From UBA1049 sp964522305 (GTDB taxonomy: Bacteria > Bacillota > Clostridia > Oscillospirales > CAG-382): DNA of 8,966 bases. The notes beneath the pieces are model-generated. The model did no database searches, had not been told where the DNA came from, and worked only from the letters and a program-made list of their open reading frames with translations. The stretch is from NCBI GenBank assembly GCA_964522305.1, contig CAZFVM010000053.1, positions 1 to 8,966 on the forward strand, read 5' to 3'. Made by a program: the position numbers and the translations under genes. This document shows, one piece after another, positions 1-6,638 of this stretch (positions are counted from its first letter, which is position 1; every line of letters starts with the position of its first letter).

Positions 1-488
1 GTACAGACCCAAAGAGCGCGGCAGAGGTCACCCGGGCGGTCAAGAAAGTATCAACCAAGCCGGTGTTTATAAAGCTTACCCCAAATGTAACAGACATAAC
101 CGAGATTGCAAAGGCGTGTGAAGACGAGGGAGCGGACGGACTCAGTTTGGTCAACACCTTCTTGGGCATGAGAATAGATATCGCCAAGCGGCGTCCGATA
201 TTGGCGAACAAGACCGGCGGGGTCTCGGGCCCGGGGATTTTCCCCATAGCCTTGGGGATGGTGTATCGGGTATACGAAGCGGTGGACATACCAATCATGG
301 GAATGGGTGGGGTGTCCAAGGCAAGGGATGTTATAGAGATGATGTTGGCAGGGGCAACCGCGGTACAGATCGGCGCCGCTACCCTAAAGAACCCCTATAT
401 CTGCAAAGAAATAATCGAGCAGTTACCCGACCTTATGATAAAGCTGGGGATAGAGAATTTGAGAGATATTATCGGAGGAGCCCATTGA
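1..488 (+). CDS. pyrD: Dihydroorotate dehydrogenase B, catalytic subunit, 3' part only
   Basis: This is the C-terminal 161 residues of a class 1B dihydroorotate dehydrogenase; the reading frame is open from base 3 and the N-terminal half, including the usual active-site cysteine loop, lies outside the window. The enzyme oxidises dihydroorotate to orotate using FMN, passing electrons through a PyrK FAD/iron-sulfur subunit to NAD in this class. Visible family features, numbered within the fragment, are KLTPNV (24-29), the stretch ending NTFLGMRID (about 51-59), NKTGGVSGPG (69-78) and the FMN-phosphate-binding GMGGV (100-104) followed by GATAVQIGAATL. These match the PyrDB type rather than the membrane-bound quinone-linked class 2. 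The gene ends in TGA one base before the pyrF start, and the pyrF ribosome binding site lies in its last codons, so the two are translationally close. pyrK is expected upstream but cannot be seen. Confidence 0.96.
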   Translation, partial: TDPKSAAEVTRAVKKVSTKPVFIKLTPNVTDITEIAKACEDEGADGLSLVNTFLGMRIDIAKRRPILANKTGGVSGPGIFPIALGMVYRVYEAVDIPIMGMGGVSKARDVIEMMLAGATAVQIGAATLKNPYICKEIIEQLPDLMIKLGIENLRDIIGGAH

Positions 489-489
489 T

Positions 490-1188
490 ATGAAGGATGT
501 AATTATAGCCTGTGATTTTCCCGACTGGACCCGGACCAAGGAGTTTTTGTCCTACTTTGGGGACAAAAAGCCATTTTTGAAGATAGGTATGGAGCTTTTT
601 TATGCCGAAGGTCCCCAGGTAGTTCGGGATATAAAAAAACTGGGACACAAGATTTTTTTAGACCTAAAGCTCCACGATATTCCCAATACGGTTTTGTCTG
701 CCATGAGGACTTTGTCAAGGCTTGACATAGATATGTGTAATGTCCATGCGGCAGGGACCTCGGATATGATGAAGGCGGGGCTCCAAGGATTGACATCCCC
801 CGAGGGCAAGCGTCCTCTTTTGATAGCCGTGACCCAACTTACCTCCACCGACGATATAAAGCTAAAAGAAGAGCTACTAATAGACAAGCCTATGAACTAC
901 ACGGTCATGCACTATGCAAAGAACGCCAAAGCTTCGGGCCTCGATGGAGTGGTGTGTTCCCCCTTAGAAGTGGAGGATGTCAAGGCTGCATGCGGTAACA
1001 GCTTTTTGACCATAACCCCCGGAGTGAGGTTTGAAGGGGGAGAGGTTGGGGACCAGGCGAGGGTTACCACCCCGGCAAAGGCGCGGGAGCTGGGCAGTGA
1101 TTTTATAGTAATGGGCAGACCCATAACAAAAGCCCAAGACCCAAACTCGGCATACCTCAGGGCGCTGTCGGAGTTCGTCGGGGTATAA
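490..1188 (+). CDS. pyrF: Orotidine 5'-phosphate decarboxylase
   Basis: This 232-residue cytosolic TIM-barrel enzyme decarboxylates OMP to UMP, the last step of de novo UMP synthesis. The length is normal for the short bacterial PyrF family. Direct evidence is the catalytic signature LDLKLHDIPNTV at residues 57-68 (Asp58, Lys60 and Asp63 forming the charged D-K-D network), Asp9 and Lys31 in the N-terminal strands, TPGVR at 176-180, and the phosphate-gripping GRPIT at 209-213 (Arg210). The ATG start is preceded by GGAGGA at 474-479 with good spacing and lies two bases past the pyrD stop. It sits between pyrD and pyrE in the same direction and is almost certainly cotranscribed with them. Nothing about the protein is unusual. 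Confidence 0.97.
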   Translation: MKDVIIACDFPDWTRTKEFLSYFGDKKPFLKIGMELFYAEGPQVVRDIKKLGHKIFLDLKLHDIPNTVLSAMRTLSRLDIDMCNVHAAGTSDMMKAGLQGLTSPEGKRPLLIAVTQLTSTDDIKLKEELLIDKPMNYTVMHYAKNAKASGLDGVVCSPLEVEDVKAACGNSFLTITPGVRFEGGEVGDQARVTTPAKARELGSDFIVMGRPITKAQDPNSAYLRALSEFVGV

Positions 1189-1225
1189 AGCACAAAGACA
1201 ATTTCAGAAAGGTGTAAGCGGATAG

Positions 1226-1870
1226 ATGAAAGAAATAATAGCCAAGGATTTACTTGATATAAAGGCGGTTTTTTTGAGACCTCGGGAGCCCTTTACCTGG
1301 GCGAGCGGTATCAAGAGCCCCATTTATTGCGACAATAGATTAACCCTTACCGCCCCCGAGGTGCGGACAAGGATAGAAGAAGGGATGGCACAGATAATCC
1401 GCAGTCGGTATCCGGATTGTCAGGTAATAATGGGGACTGCCACCGCGGGGATAGCCCATGCCGCCATAGTCGGACATATCCTGGGGTTGCCCATGGGTTA
1501 TGTCCGTTCGGGAGCAAAGGACCACGGCAGAACCAACCGTATCGAAGGAGCGTTAGAACCGGGGCAAAAGGTGGTGGTTATCGAGGACCTCATCTCCACC
1601 GCAGGCAGTGTAATCGACACGGTACAGGCACTTAAAGACGCCGGGGCTCGGGTGTTGGGGATTGTTTCGATATTTACTTACGGTATGGAAAAAGGAAAAC
1701 AACGCTTGGCAGAGGCAGGGGTGCAAAACCACAGCCTCACCGACTTTGACGCCGTGGTCACCACCGCGGCAAATACCGGATATATACAGAAAGAGGATGT
1801 CAAGGCGTTGATGGCTTTTCGGGATAACCCCGGGGACCAATCCTGGATGACACTATATTTTGACAAATAA
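1226..1870 (+). CDS. pyrE: Orotate phosphoribosyltransferase
   Basis: This 214-residue type I phosphoribosyltransferase joins orotate to PRPP to give OMP, the substrate of the PyrF encoded just upstream. The PRPP-binding signature VVVIEDLISTAGS is at residues 116-128. The flexible catalytic loop YVRSGAKDHG is at 92-101, with Arg94, Lys98 and His100 present; the second basic position of the enterobacterial loop is Ser here, as is common in Gram-positive forms. The N-terminal FTWASGIKSPIYCDNR stretch (23-38) is typical of the family. The ATG is preceded by AAAGGTG at 1208-1214, a rather long 11-nt spacing, but the conserved N-terminus supports this start. The 37-bp gap after pyrF is the widest within the pyr cluster and holds no evident terminator. 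Confidence 0.97.
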   Translation: MKEIIAKDLLDIKAVFLRPREPFTWASGIKSPIYCDNRLTLTAPEVRTRIEEGMAQIIRSRYPDCQVIMGTATAGIAHAAIVGHILGLPMGYVRSGAKDHGRTNRIEGALEPGQKVVVIEDLISTAGSVIDTVQALKDAGARVLGIVSIFTYGMEKGKQRLAEAGVQNHSLTDFDAVVTTAANTGYIQKEDVKALMAFRDNPGDQSWMTLYFDK

Positions 1871-1873
1871 AGC

Positions 1874-1880
1874 AAGGGGG
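1874..1880 (+). promoter_or_regulatory. Ribosome binding site deciding the pyrB start
   Basis: AAGGGGG matches AAGGAGG with one mismatch. It ends 8 nt before TTG 1889 but only 2 nt before TTG 1883, favouring the downstream TTG as the pyrB initiator. Confidence 0.6.
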
Positions 1881-1888
1881 ATTTGCAG

Positions 1889-2815
1889 TTGAGGGATATA
1901 AGACATCTCATAGAGATAACCGACCTGTCCTTGGAAGAGATAAACCGCCTCATAAAGGTGTCCGAGGACATAACAAAGAGCCCCGGAGACTACAAAAGAC
2001 TCTGCGAGGGGATGAAAATAGCCACCCTGTTTTTTGAGCCCTCTACCCGCACGCGGCTGAGTTTTGAGGCGGCGATGCTGGATCTCGGCGGCCATGTGTT
2101 GGGGTTCTCTTCGGCGGAATACAGCTCCACCGCCAAGGGAGAAAGCGTGAGCGACACCATAAGAACAGTGGGCTGTTATGCCGATATTATAGCCATGCGT
2201 CACCCCAAAGAAGGGGCACCCATGGCAGCGGCTTTTTACTCCCCGGTACCCATAATCAATGCCGGAGACGGAGGGCACAACCATCCCACCCAGACATTGG
2301 CAGATTTGTTTACCATTTATCGGGAGAAAGAGAATCTGGGAGGGTTCACCATCGGCTTGTGCGGCGACCTTATGTTTGGCAGAACGGTGCATTCATTGAT
2401 AACCGCTCTTTCCAGATATCCGGATATAAAGTTTGTGCTAATCTCCCCCGAAGAGCTAAAACTCCCGGATTATATCAAGGAAGATATATTAAACAAAAAG
2501 AATTTGGACTTTGTAGAGATGGAGCGGCTGGATGAAGTAATCGGAGAGCTGGATATCTTGTATATGACCCGGGTCCAACGGGAAAGGTTCTTTAACGAGG
2601 CGGATTATGTCAGGCTCAAGGACAGCTATATCTTGGACCCTGCAAAGATGGCAAAGGCAAAGCCGGATTTGACGGTTATGCACCCCTTACCCAGGGTCAA
2701 CGAGATATCCCACAAGGTAGACTCGGACCCGAGGGCATGTTATTTCAAGCAGGTCGTCAACGGCAAGTTCATCCGTATGGCATTGATTCTCAAGATGCTG
2801 GGGATAAAAGAGTAG
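1889..2815 (+). CDS. pyrB: Aspartate carbamoyltransferase catalytic chain
   Basis: This 308-residue subunit catalyses carbamoyl phosphate plus aspartate to carbamoyl aspartate, the committed step of pyrimidine synthesis. Residues are counted from the TTG at 1889: the carbamoyl-phosphate motif STRTR at 52-56, KGES at 83-86 contributing to the neighbouring active site, DGGHNHPTQ at 127-135, the GDLMFGRTVHSL hinge region at about 159-170, and HPLPR at 265-269. A second in-frame TTG at 1883 would add two residues. I prefer 1889 because the Shine-Dalgarno AAGGGGG (1874-1880) is 8 nt from it but only 2 nt from the upstream one. The gene is immediately followed by pyrI, so the product probably forms the allosteric PyrB/PyrI holoenzyme rather than a free trimer of the Bacillus kind. 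Confidence 0.96.
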   Translation: MRDIRHLIEITDLSLEEINRLIKVSEDITKSPGDYKRLCEGMKIATLFFEPSTRTRLSFEAAMLDLGGHVLGFSSAEYSSTAKGESVSDTIRTVGCYADIIAMRHPKEGAPMAAAFYSPVPIINAGDGGHNHPTQTLADLFTIYREKENLGGFTIGLCGDLMFGRTVHSLITALSRYPDIKFVLISPEELKLPDYIKEDILNKKNLDFVEMERLDEVIGELDILYMTRVQRERFFNEADYVRLKDSYILDPAKMAKAKPDLTVMHPLPRVNEISHKVDSDPRACYFKQVVNGKFIRMALILKMLGIKE

Positions 2816-2834
2816 GGGTTTTGGGAGGAGTTAT

Positions 2835-3251
2835 ATGAGAATAGACGAAATCACCAACGGAATAGTATTAGACCATATCAAAGCGGGCAACAGCATGAAG
2901 ATATATAAATATCTCAACTTAGATAAGCTGGACTGCACCGTGGCTTTGATTCGCAATGTCAAGAGCGTTAAGATGGGACGCAAGGATATAGTCAAGATAG
3001 ACTCCCTCATAGATATCTATCTGGATGTCTTGGGGTACATAGACGCGGGAATCACAGTCAATGTCATCGAGAACGGGGAAATCGCCAGAAAGCACAAGCT
3101 CTCTTTACCGGAGAAGTTAACTAATGTGCTGATATGCAAAAACCCTCGGTGTATTACCACAACCGAGGGGAACTTAGACAGTATATTTAAGCTGACCGAC
3201 AGACAAAAAGAGATATATAGATGTCTTTATTGTGAGACCGAAGGTAATTGA
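2835..3251 (+). CDS. pyrI: Aspartate carbamoyltransferase regulatory chain
   Basis: This 138-residue subunit binds nucleotide effectors and bridges PyrB catalytic trimers, giving feedback control of aspartate transcarbamoylase. The N-terminal allosteric domain contains the typical GIVLDHI (9-15) and a Lys-rich strand at 42-56. The C-terminal zinc domain has four cysteines at 101, 106, 130 and 133 (C-x4-C and C-x2-C), the spacing expected for the structural Zn site that contacts PyrB. The length is slightly below that of the E. coli chain (about 153), consistent with short clostridial and archaeal forms. The ATG has a strong GGAGGAG at 2824-2830, 4 nt away, and begins 19 bp after the pyrB stop. 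Its last codons contain the ribosome binding site of the next gene. Confidence 0.96.
   Translation: MRIDEITNGIVLDHIKAGNSMKIYKYLNLDKLDCTVALIRNVKSVKMGRKDIVKIDSLIDIYLDVLGYIDAGITVNVIENGEIARKHKLSLPEKLTNVLICKNPRCITTTEGNLDSIFKLTDRQKEIYRCLYCETEGN
3241..3244 (+). promoter_or_regulatory. Ribosome binding site fixing the glycosylase start
   Basis: AAGG lies in the last codons of pyrI, 8 nt before the GTG at 3253. The alternative GTG at 3232 is preceded only by T-rich pyrI sequence with no purine tract, so this site decides the start. Confidence 0.6.
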
Positions 3252-3252
3252 T

Positions 3253-3744
3253 GTGGACAAACAAAGGGTTTACCATGTTTTTGGACCGGTGTTTGACAAA
3301 GACAGCGAGGTTTTGATATTAGGGAGCTTTCCTTCGGTAAAATCCAGGGAAACCTCCTTTTATTATGCCCATCCCCAAAACCGTTTTTGGCAAATTTTGG
3401 AAGCTCTTTTTGGCTCCTGCCCCGGAGAGAGCAGGGAGGAAAGAACCGCCTTTTTAATACAAAACAAAGTAGCTCTTTGGGATGTCATAGAGTCCTGCGA
3501 GATTGTCGGATCATCGGACTCAAGCATAAAAAACCCGGTGGCAAACGACTTGAATCAGGTGCTGGACCACAGCGATGTCAAGCAGATTTTTACCAACGGC
3601 AGGACAGCGCATAATCTATACAACAAGCTGATAAAGCCCATTATCCGCCGCTCCGCCATATATCTGCCCTCCATCAGCCCGGCAAATGCCGCTTTTAGTC
3701 TCGATAGACTGATATCCGAGTGGAAGAGAATAACTCTCTCATAA
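3253..3744 (+). CDS. Probable hypoxanthine-DNA glycosylase (uracil-DNA glycosylase superfamily, family 6-like)
   Basis: The 163-residue protein resembles the DNA-deoxyinosine glycosylase branch of the uracil-DNA glycosylase fold, which removes deaminated adenine (hypoxanthine) from DNA. From the chosen start, visible motifs are VLILGSFPSVKS (20-31, the motif-1 loop, usually GSMPG), YYAHPQNRFW (37-46, whose Asn43 matches the family's key Asn), ALWDVIESCE (74-83), a TNG segment at 114-116 and LPSISPANAAF (138-148, motif 2). I chose GTG at 3253, which has AAGG 8 nt upstream (3241-3244); an earlier GTG at 3232 lies inside pyrI and has no ribosome binding site. Only one base separates it from the pyrI stop, so translational coupling and cotranscription with the pyr genes are likely. 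Substrate range (hypoxanthine versus uracil) is inferred from family resemblance only. Confidence 0.85.
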   Translation: MDKQRVYHVFGPVFDKDSEVLILGSFPSVKSRETSFYYAHPQNRFWQILEALFGSCPGESREERTAFLIQNKVALWDVIESCEIVGSSDSSIKNPVANDLNQVLDHSDVKQIFTNGRTAHNLYNKLIKPIIRRSAIYLPSISPANAAFSLDRLISEWKRITLS

Positions 3745-3758
3745 CCCCCCTCGGTGGC

Positions 3759-3780
3759 ATAACCGTACAGTGGTTGTTTT
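3759..3780 (+). terminator. Weak candidate terminator after the pyr operon
   Basis: Between two convergent genes, ATAACC (3759-3764) can pair with GGTTGT (3772-3777), including one G-U wobble, around a 7-nt loop, followed by a short T run. The stem is weak and its T run enters the end of the opposing gene. The 34-bp convergent gap offers nothing stronger, so this is only a possibility. Confidence 0.25.
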
Positions 3781-4261
3781 ACCCCATCTTACCCAAAGGC
3801 TCATCGTAAATATTGTGACCGGTGTCCGGATGCTCTCCTTGCACCTTTAGGATAACAGAGTCAATTTCATAGCAGTCGATTAAAGTGTTGACCAAAGAAG
3901 CTATGGTCAGGTATTCCCCGGTTGTACCGACAAGCCCGTTTTCGAACTCTTTTGACAGGTCAATGGTTGCGGTCTTGTCTTTGACCTCAAAGGACAACAC
4001 CTTTGTCCCCTTAGGCACACCGCCCAACACCGCCAAGGTGTCTATAAGGGATTGGATGTCTCCGTCGTATTCTGCCCTGAGCTTTTGTACCTCCTCGGCA
4101 TCGTCATCCGGGTAATAAAAGATGGCAAAGGTGTTGACAACGCTTTTGTCCTTTGAGAGGTCGGGGAAAACATAATCCCGCACCCTTTGCAAGGTGGGGG
4201 CAAAGATTATGGCGGCGACTATAAGTATCAGTATTATCCCAAAGACTGTAATCCTCTTCAA
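3779..4261 (-). CDS. Membrane-anchored GerMN-domain protein
   Basis: A 160-residue protein with a short basic N-terminus and one hydrophobic segment at residues 4-22, then a single GerMN domain from about 42 to 155. The domain is recognised from VPKGTKVLSFEVKDKTATIDLSKEF (82-106), the middle TGEYLTIASLVNTLIDCYEIDSVILKVQGE (about 114-143) and the terminal GHNIYDEPL. There is no cysteine in the N-terminal region, so it is probably a signal-anchored rather than a lipid-anchored protein, with the domain outside the membrane. GerMN domains occur in the Bacillus germination and sporulation protein GerM and in many other Gram-positive envelope proteins, so a link to sporulation or the cell wall is plausible but not shown. 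It starts with TTG, 8 nt after a strong GAGGAGG (4270-4276). It is on the same strand as glnN but separated from it by a terminator. Confidence 0.85.
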   Translation of the reverse strand: MKRITVFGIILILIVAAIIFAPTLQRVRDYVFPDLSKDKSVVNTFAIFYYPDDDAEEVQKLRAEYDGDIQSLIDTLAVLGGVPKGTKVLSFEVKDKTATIDLSKEFENGLVGTTGEYLTIASLVNTLIDCYEIDSVILKVQGEHPDTGHNIYDEPLGKMG

Positions 4262-4269
4262 TCAAAAAA

Positions 4270-4276
4270 CCTCCTC
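4270..4276 (-). promoter_or_regulatory. Strong ribosome binding site for the GerMN gene TTG start
   Basis: Reading the minus strand, GAGGAGG is followed by 8 nt and then TTG AAG AGG. The excellent match and spacing support the non-ATG start at 4261. Confidence 0.75.
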
Positions 4277-4282
4277 GAAAAA

Positions 4283-4310
4283 ATTAAAAATCCCGTTTTG
4301 TCTAAGACAA
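4283..4310 (-). promoter_or_regulatory. Possible promoter of the GerMN gene
   Basis: On the minus strand TTGTCT (4305-4310) and TTTAAT (4283-4288) are 16 bp apart. It lies downstream of the glnN terminator, where the GerMN gene would need its own promoter. Transcription would begin almost at the ribosome binding site, giving a very short leader, so this is a tentative call. Confidence 0.3.
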
Positions 4311-4311
4311 A
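4297..4311. repeat. 15-bp hyphenated palindrome, possible operator
   Basis: TTTGTC, TAA, GACAAA form perfect 6-bp arms around a 3-bp centre. The right part coincides with the candidate -35 box of the GerMN gene. It could be a regulator site, but palindromes of this size also arise by chance in A+T-rich intergenic DNA. Confidence 0.35.
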
Positions 4312-4327
4312 GCAATATCAAGCAAAC

Positions 4328-4354
4328 AAAAAAGGCGGAAACCCCGCCTTTTTT
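4328..4354 (-). terminator. Rho-independent terminator of glnN
   Basis: A6-GGCGG (4328-4338), a 5-nt loop, then CCGCC-T6 (4344-4354) make an 11-bp perfect stem counting the A/T part. It lies 7 bp beyond the glnN stop in the direction of glnN transcription. Because it has A6 on one side and T6 on the other it would work on both strands, but no plus-strand transcript is expected here. It insulates the GerMN gene from glnN. Confidence 0.9.
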
Positions 4355-4361
4355 AATATCA

Positions 4362-6464
4362 TTATACTGAGTAAAGTATCTCGCCATAGGTGGGGAAGGG
4401 CCAGTATTTCGCCCCCACACAGGACTCTAGGGTATCTGTCACATTCCTCACCGATTGCATATCGCATAAGACCCTGTCTCGGAAGAACTCCGCTCTCTCA
4501 AAGATTGACATGCTTTTGGTATTTGCTTCGGTCAGGGTGCTTTCCAGCCGCTTGACAAACCCGTCGAGGGCACCGGCATGGACGGTAATTTTCTCCAACA
4601 ACCCAAACTCGCCGGTGCCGGACATATCAAGCCCTGCAGCGTTCTTGGCACCGACGGATTCTGCCAGCACTTTGCCAAACTCATACACCGCCGGCAATAT
4701 ATCTCGGTTTATCATATCTATTAAGGTCAACGCTTCTATCCCGATAACTTTACAGTAGTTTTCTAAGGTAAGGTCGCATCTTGAGCGGATTTCCGACTCG
4801 GTAAAGATTTTGTGTTTTGTAAACAGTTCTATATTCTTTTCGCTTACAAAATAAGGTAACGCCTCCGGGGTGCTCTTAAGATTTAGCAGCCCCCGCTTGT
4901 TTGCTTCTTCTATCCATTCGTCGGCATAGTTGTTGCCGTTAAAGATAATCCGATTGTGGTTTTTTACGGTCTCTTTGATTATCTTATCCACTTCACGGTC
5001 AAAGTCCTGCACTTTTTCCAGCCTGTCGGCAAACTCCGACAACGCATCGGCAACAATGGTATTAAGCACGAGATTTGCGTCGGATATGGACATAGAAGAC
5101 CCAATCATACGAAACTCAAATTTGTTGCCGGAAAAAGTGAAGGGGGAGGTTCGGTTTCTGTCGGCAGTATCTTTCTTAAACTCCGGAACCACCTGTACCC
5201 CGGTTTTCATCGAGCTGTCGACCTCGGGGTTGTAGCTGTCTCCGTTGGCAAAAGACTCCAGCGCCAAGGTCAAGTCATCCCCTAAGAATATGGATATAAT
5301 GGCAGGTGGCGCTTCGTTTGCCCCAAGGCGATGATCGTTCCCCGCGCTTGCAGTGGAGATTCGTATAAGGTCTTGGTGTTGGTCTACTGCCTTAATAACG
5401 GCAACCAAGAACAACAAAAACCGCTTATTGTTGGCAGGGTTCTTGCCGGGGGAGAACAGGTTGTCTCCTTTTCCGGTGGCGATAGACCAGTTGTTATGCT
5501 TCCCGCTGCCGTTGACCCCGGCAAATGGCTTTTCGTGGAGCAGGCACGCCATACCATGGCGTTCCGCCACTTTTTTCATCATATCCATGGTAAGTTGATT
5601 GTGGTCGGTGGTCATGTTTGCGGTGGTATGGATAGAGGCGAGCTCATGCTGGGCAGGAGCGACCTCGTTATGCTCGGTCTTTGCGAGGATTCCCACCTTC
5701 CACAGCTCTCGGTTTAACTCCTGCATAAAGGCAAGCACCCGAGGGCGGATAGAGCCAAAGTAATGGTCCTCCATCTCTTGACCTCTGGGGGGCTTGGCGC
5801 CAAACAAGGTCCGACCGGTGTACCGCAGATCTTGGCGTTTTGAATACATTTCTCTGTCTATAAGGAAGTACTCCTGCTCGGCACCGACAAAGGAGTTTAC
5901 ATACTCCACATCCGTCTCGCCAAAGAGATGAAGCACCCTGCAGGCTTGCTTGCTCAGCAGCTCTATCGAGCGGAGCAAAGGCATCTTTTTGTCCAGTACC
6001 TCACCGCCATAAGAGCAAAAGATACTGGGTATACACAAAGAATGGTCTTTGATAAAGGCGTAAGAAGTAGGGTCCCAGGCGGTGTATCCCCGGGCTTCAA
6101 AGGTGGCTCTCAACCCTCCGGAAGGGAAGGAAGACGCGTCCGGCTCTCCTTTTATCAGCTCCTTGCCCGAGAACTCCATCATAACCTTGCCATCGGGGTC
6201 TCGGGTAATAAAGCAGTCGTGCTTCTCTGCGGTTATCCCGGTCATGGGCTGGAACCAATGAGTGTAGTGGGTAGCCCCGTTCTCTATCGCCCATTCCTTC
6301 ATGGCGTTGGCGACTTGATTGGCAACCGACAAGTCCAAGTCTTTGCCTTGTTCTATGGTATTCTTTAAAGAGACATATATTTCGTTGTCAAGCCGCTGTT
6401 TCATCACCGAGTCGCTAAACACCAGGGAACCAAAAATCTCGGGGACTTTGGGGTCGTTGTTCAT
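4362..6464 (-). CDS. glnN: Glutamine synthetase type III
   Basis: This 700-residue protein has the length of type III glutamine synthetases (about 700, against 440-470 for type I) and makes glutamine from glutamate, ammonia and ATP in the cytosol, probably as a dodecamer. Family-specific stretches include the N-terminal FGSLVF (11-16), THYTHWFQPMTGITAEKHD (65-83), FPSGGLRATFEARGYTAWDP (113-132), GAEQEYFLID (194-203, metal-ligand region), EHNEVAPAQHELA (264-276), HEKPFAGVNGSGKHNNWSI (310-328, catalytic loop region), RLGANEAPP (379-387) and KFEFRMIGSSMSISDAN (448-464). The C-terminus ends in the usual WPFPTYGEILYSV. The ATG is preceded by AAGGATGG with about 6 nt spacing. It has a strong promoter and leader hairpin upstream and a terminator downstream, so it is monocistronic. 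The type III enzyme is typical of Bacteroidetes, Clostridia and some cyanobacteria. No defect is visible. Confidence 0.97.
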   Translation of the reverse strand: MNNDPKVPEIFGSLVFSDSVMKQRLDNEIYVSLKNTIEQGKDLDLSVANQVANAMKEWAIENGATHYTHWFQPMTGITAEKHDCFITRDPDGKVMMEFSGKELIKGEPDASSFPSGGLRATFEARGYTAWDPTSYAFIKDHSLCIPSIFCSYGGEVLDKKMPLLRSIELLSKQACRVLHLFGETDVEYVNSFVGAEQEYFLIDREMYSKRQDLRYTGRTLFGAKPPRGQEMEDHYFGSIRPRVLAFMQELNRELWKVGILAKTEHNEVAPAQHELASIHTTANMTTDHNQLTMDMMKKVAERHGMACLLHEKPFAGVNGSGKHNNWSIATGKGDNLFSPGKNPANNKRFLLFLVAVIKAVDQHQDLIRISTASAGNDHRLGANEAPPAIISIFLGDDLTLALESFANGDSYNPEVDSSMKTGVQVVPEFKKDTADRNRTSPFTFSGNKFEFRMIGSSMSISDANLVLNTIVADALSEFADRLEKVQDFDREVDKIIKETVKNHNRIIFNGNNYADEWIEEANKRGLLNLKSTPEALPYFVSEKNIELFTKHKIFTESEIRSRCDLTLENYCKVIGIEALTLIDMINRDILPAVYEFGKVLAESVGAKNAAGLDMSGTGEFGLLEKITVHAGALDGFVKRLESTLTEANTKSMSIFERAEFFRDRVLCDMQSVRNVTDTLESCVGAKYWPFPTYGEILYSV

Positions 6465-6511
6465 TCCACACCATCCTTTTTTTAGGGCTGCAAATATCTT
6501 TTTTATAATAT

Positions 6512-6544
6512 AAGGCGCTGAGGGAAATCCGCCCGCAACGCCTT
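6512..6544 (-). promoter_or_regulatory. Hairpin in the glnN mRNA leader
   Basis: In the predicted glnN leader, AAGGCGTTG (6536-6544) pairs with CAGCGCCTT (6512-6520) over 9 bp with one G-U wobble. A one-base mismatch and a further GGG/CCC stem follow, closed by a 7-nt loop. It is not followed by a T run in the glnN direction, so it is not a terminator by itself. It may stabilise the mRNA or be a regulatory target. I do not recognise it as a known riboswitch. Confidence 0.5.
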
Positions 6545-6557
6545 GGAGTTGCTATAT

Positions 6558-6586
6558 ATTATATAATTGCAGTTAATATTTGTCAA
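6558..6586 (-). promoter_or_regulatory. Perfect-consensus sigma-70/A type promoter of glnN
   Basis: On the minus strand TTGACA (6581-6586) and TATAAT (6558-6563) are separated by exactly 17 bp. Transcription should start near 6551, giving a leader of about 87 nt before the glnN ATG at 6464. A promoter with no mismatch suggests high expression, probably limited by a regulator or by the leader. Confidence 0.85.
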
Positions 6587-6609
6587 GACCGCAACAAAGC
6601 TCAAACCCC

Positions 6610-6638
6610 TTTACTGTTTGGCATAGTTGGTGTATAAT
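6610..6638 (+). promoter_or_regulatory. Promoter of the GMP synthetase subunit gene
   Basis: TTTACT (6610-6615) and TATAAT (6633-6638) are spaced by 17 bp. It lies 23 bp from the -35 box of the oppositely oriented glnN promoter. The leader to the ATG at 6698 would be about 50 nt and A-rich, with no evident hairpin or purine-riboswitch-like fold. Confidence 0.7.

Noticed and set aside
1853..2392. 179-codon minus-strand ORF across the pyrE/pyrB junction
   Set aside because: It is antisense to two clear pyr genes and its translation is low-complexity with no motif.
3232..3252. Upstream GTG start for the DNA glycosylase inside pyrI
   Set aside because: No ribosome binding site precedes it, whereas the GTG at 3253 has AAGG at good spacing.
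6512..6544. ANTAR-type (NasR/EutV) target hairpin in the glnN leader
   Set aside because: The loop is 7 nt and lacks the A at position 1 and G at position 4 of a hexaloop, and there is no second hairpin or overlapping terminator.
6581..6596. Possible GlnR/TnrA box (TGTNA-N7-TNACA) at the glnN promoter
   Set aside because: The left half-site TGTCA is present, but the right half does not match at the required spacing.
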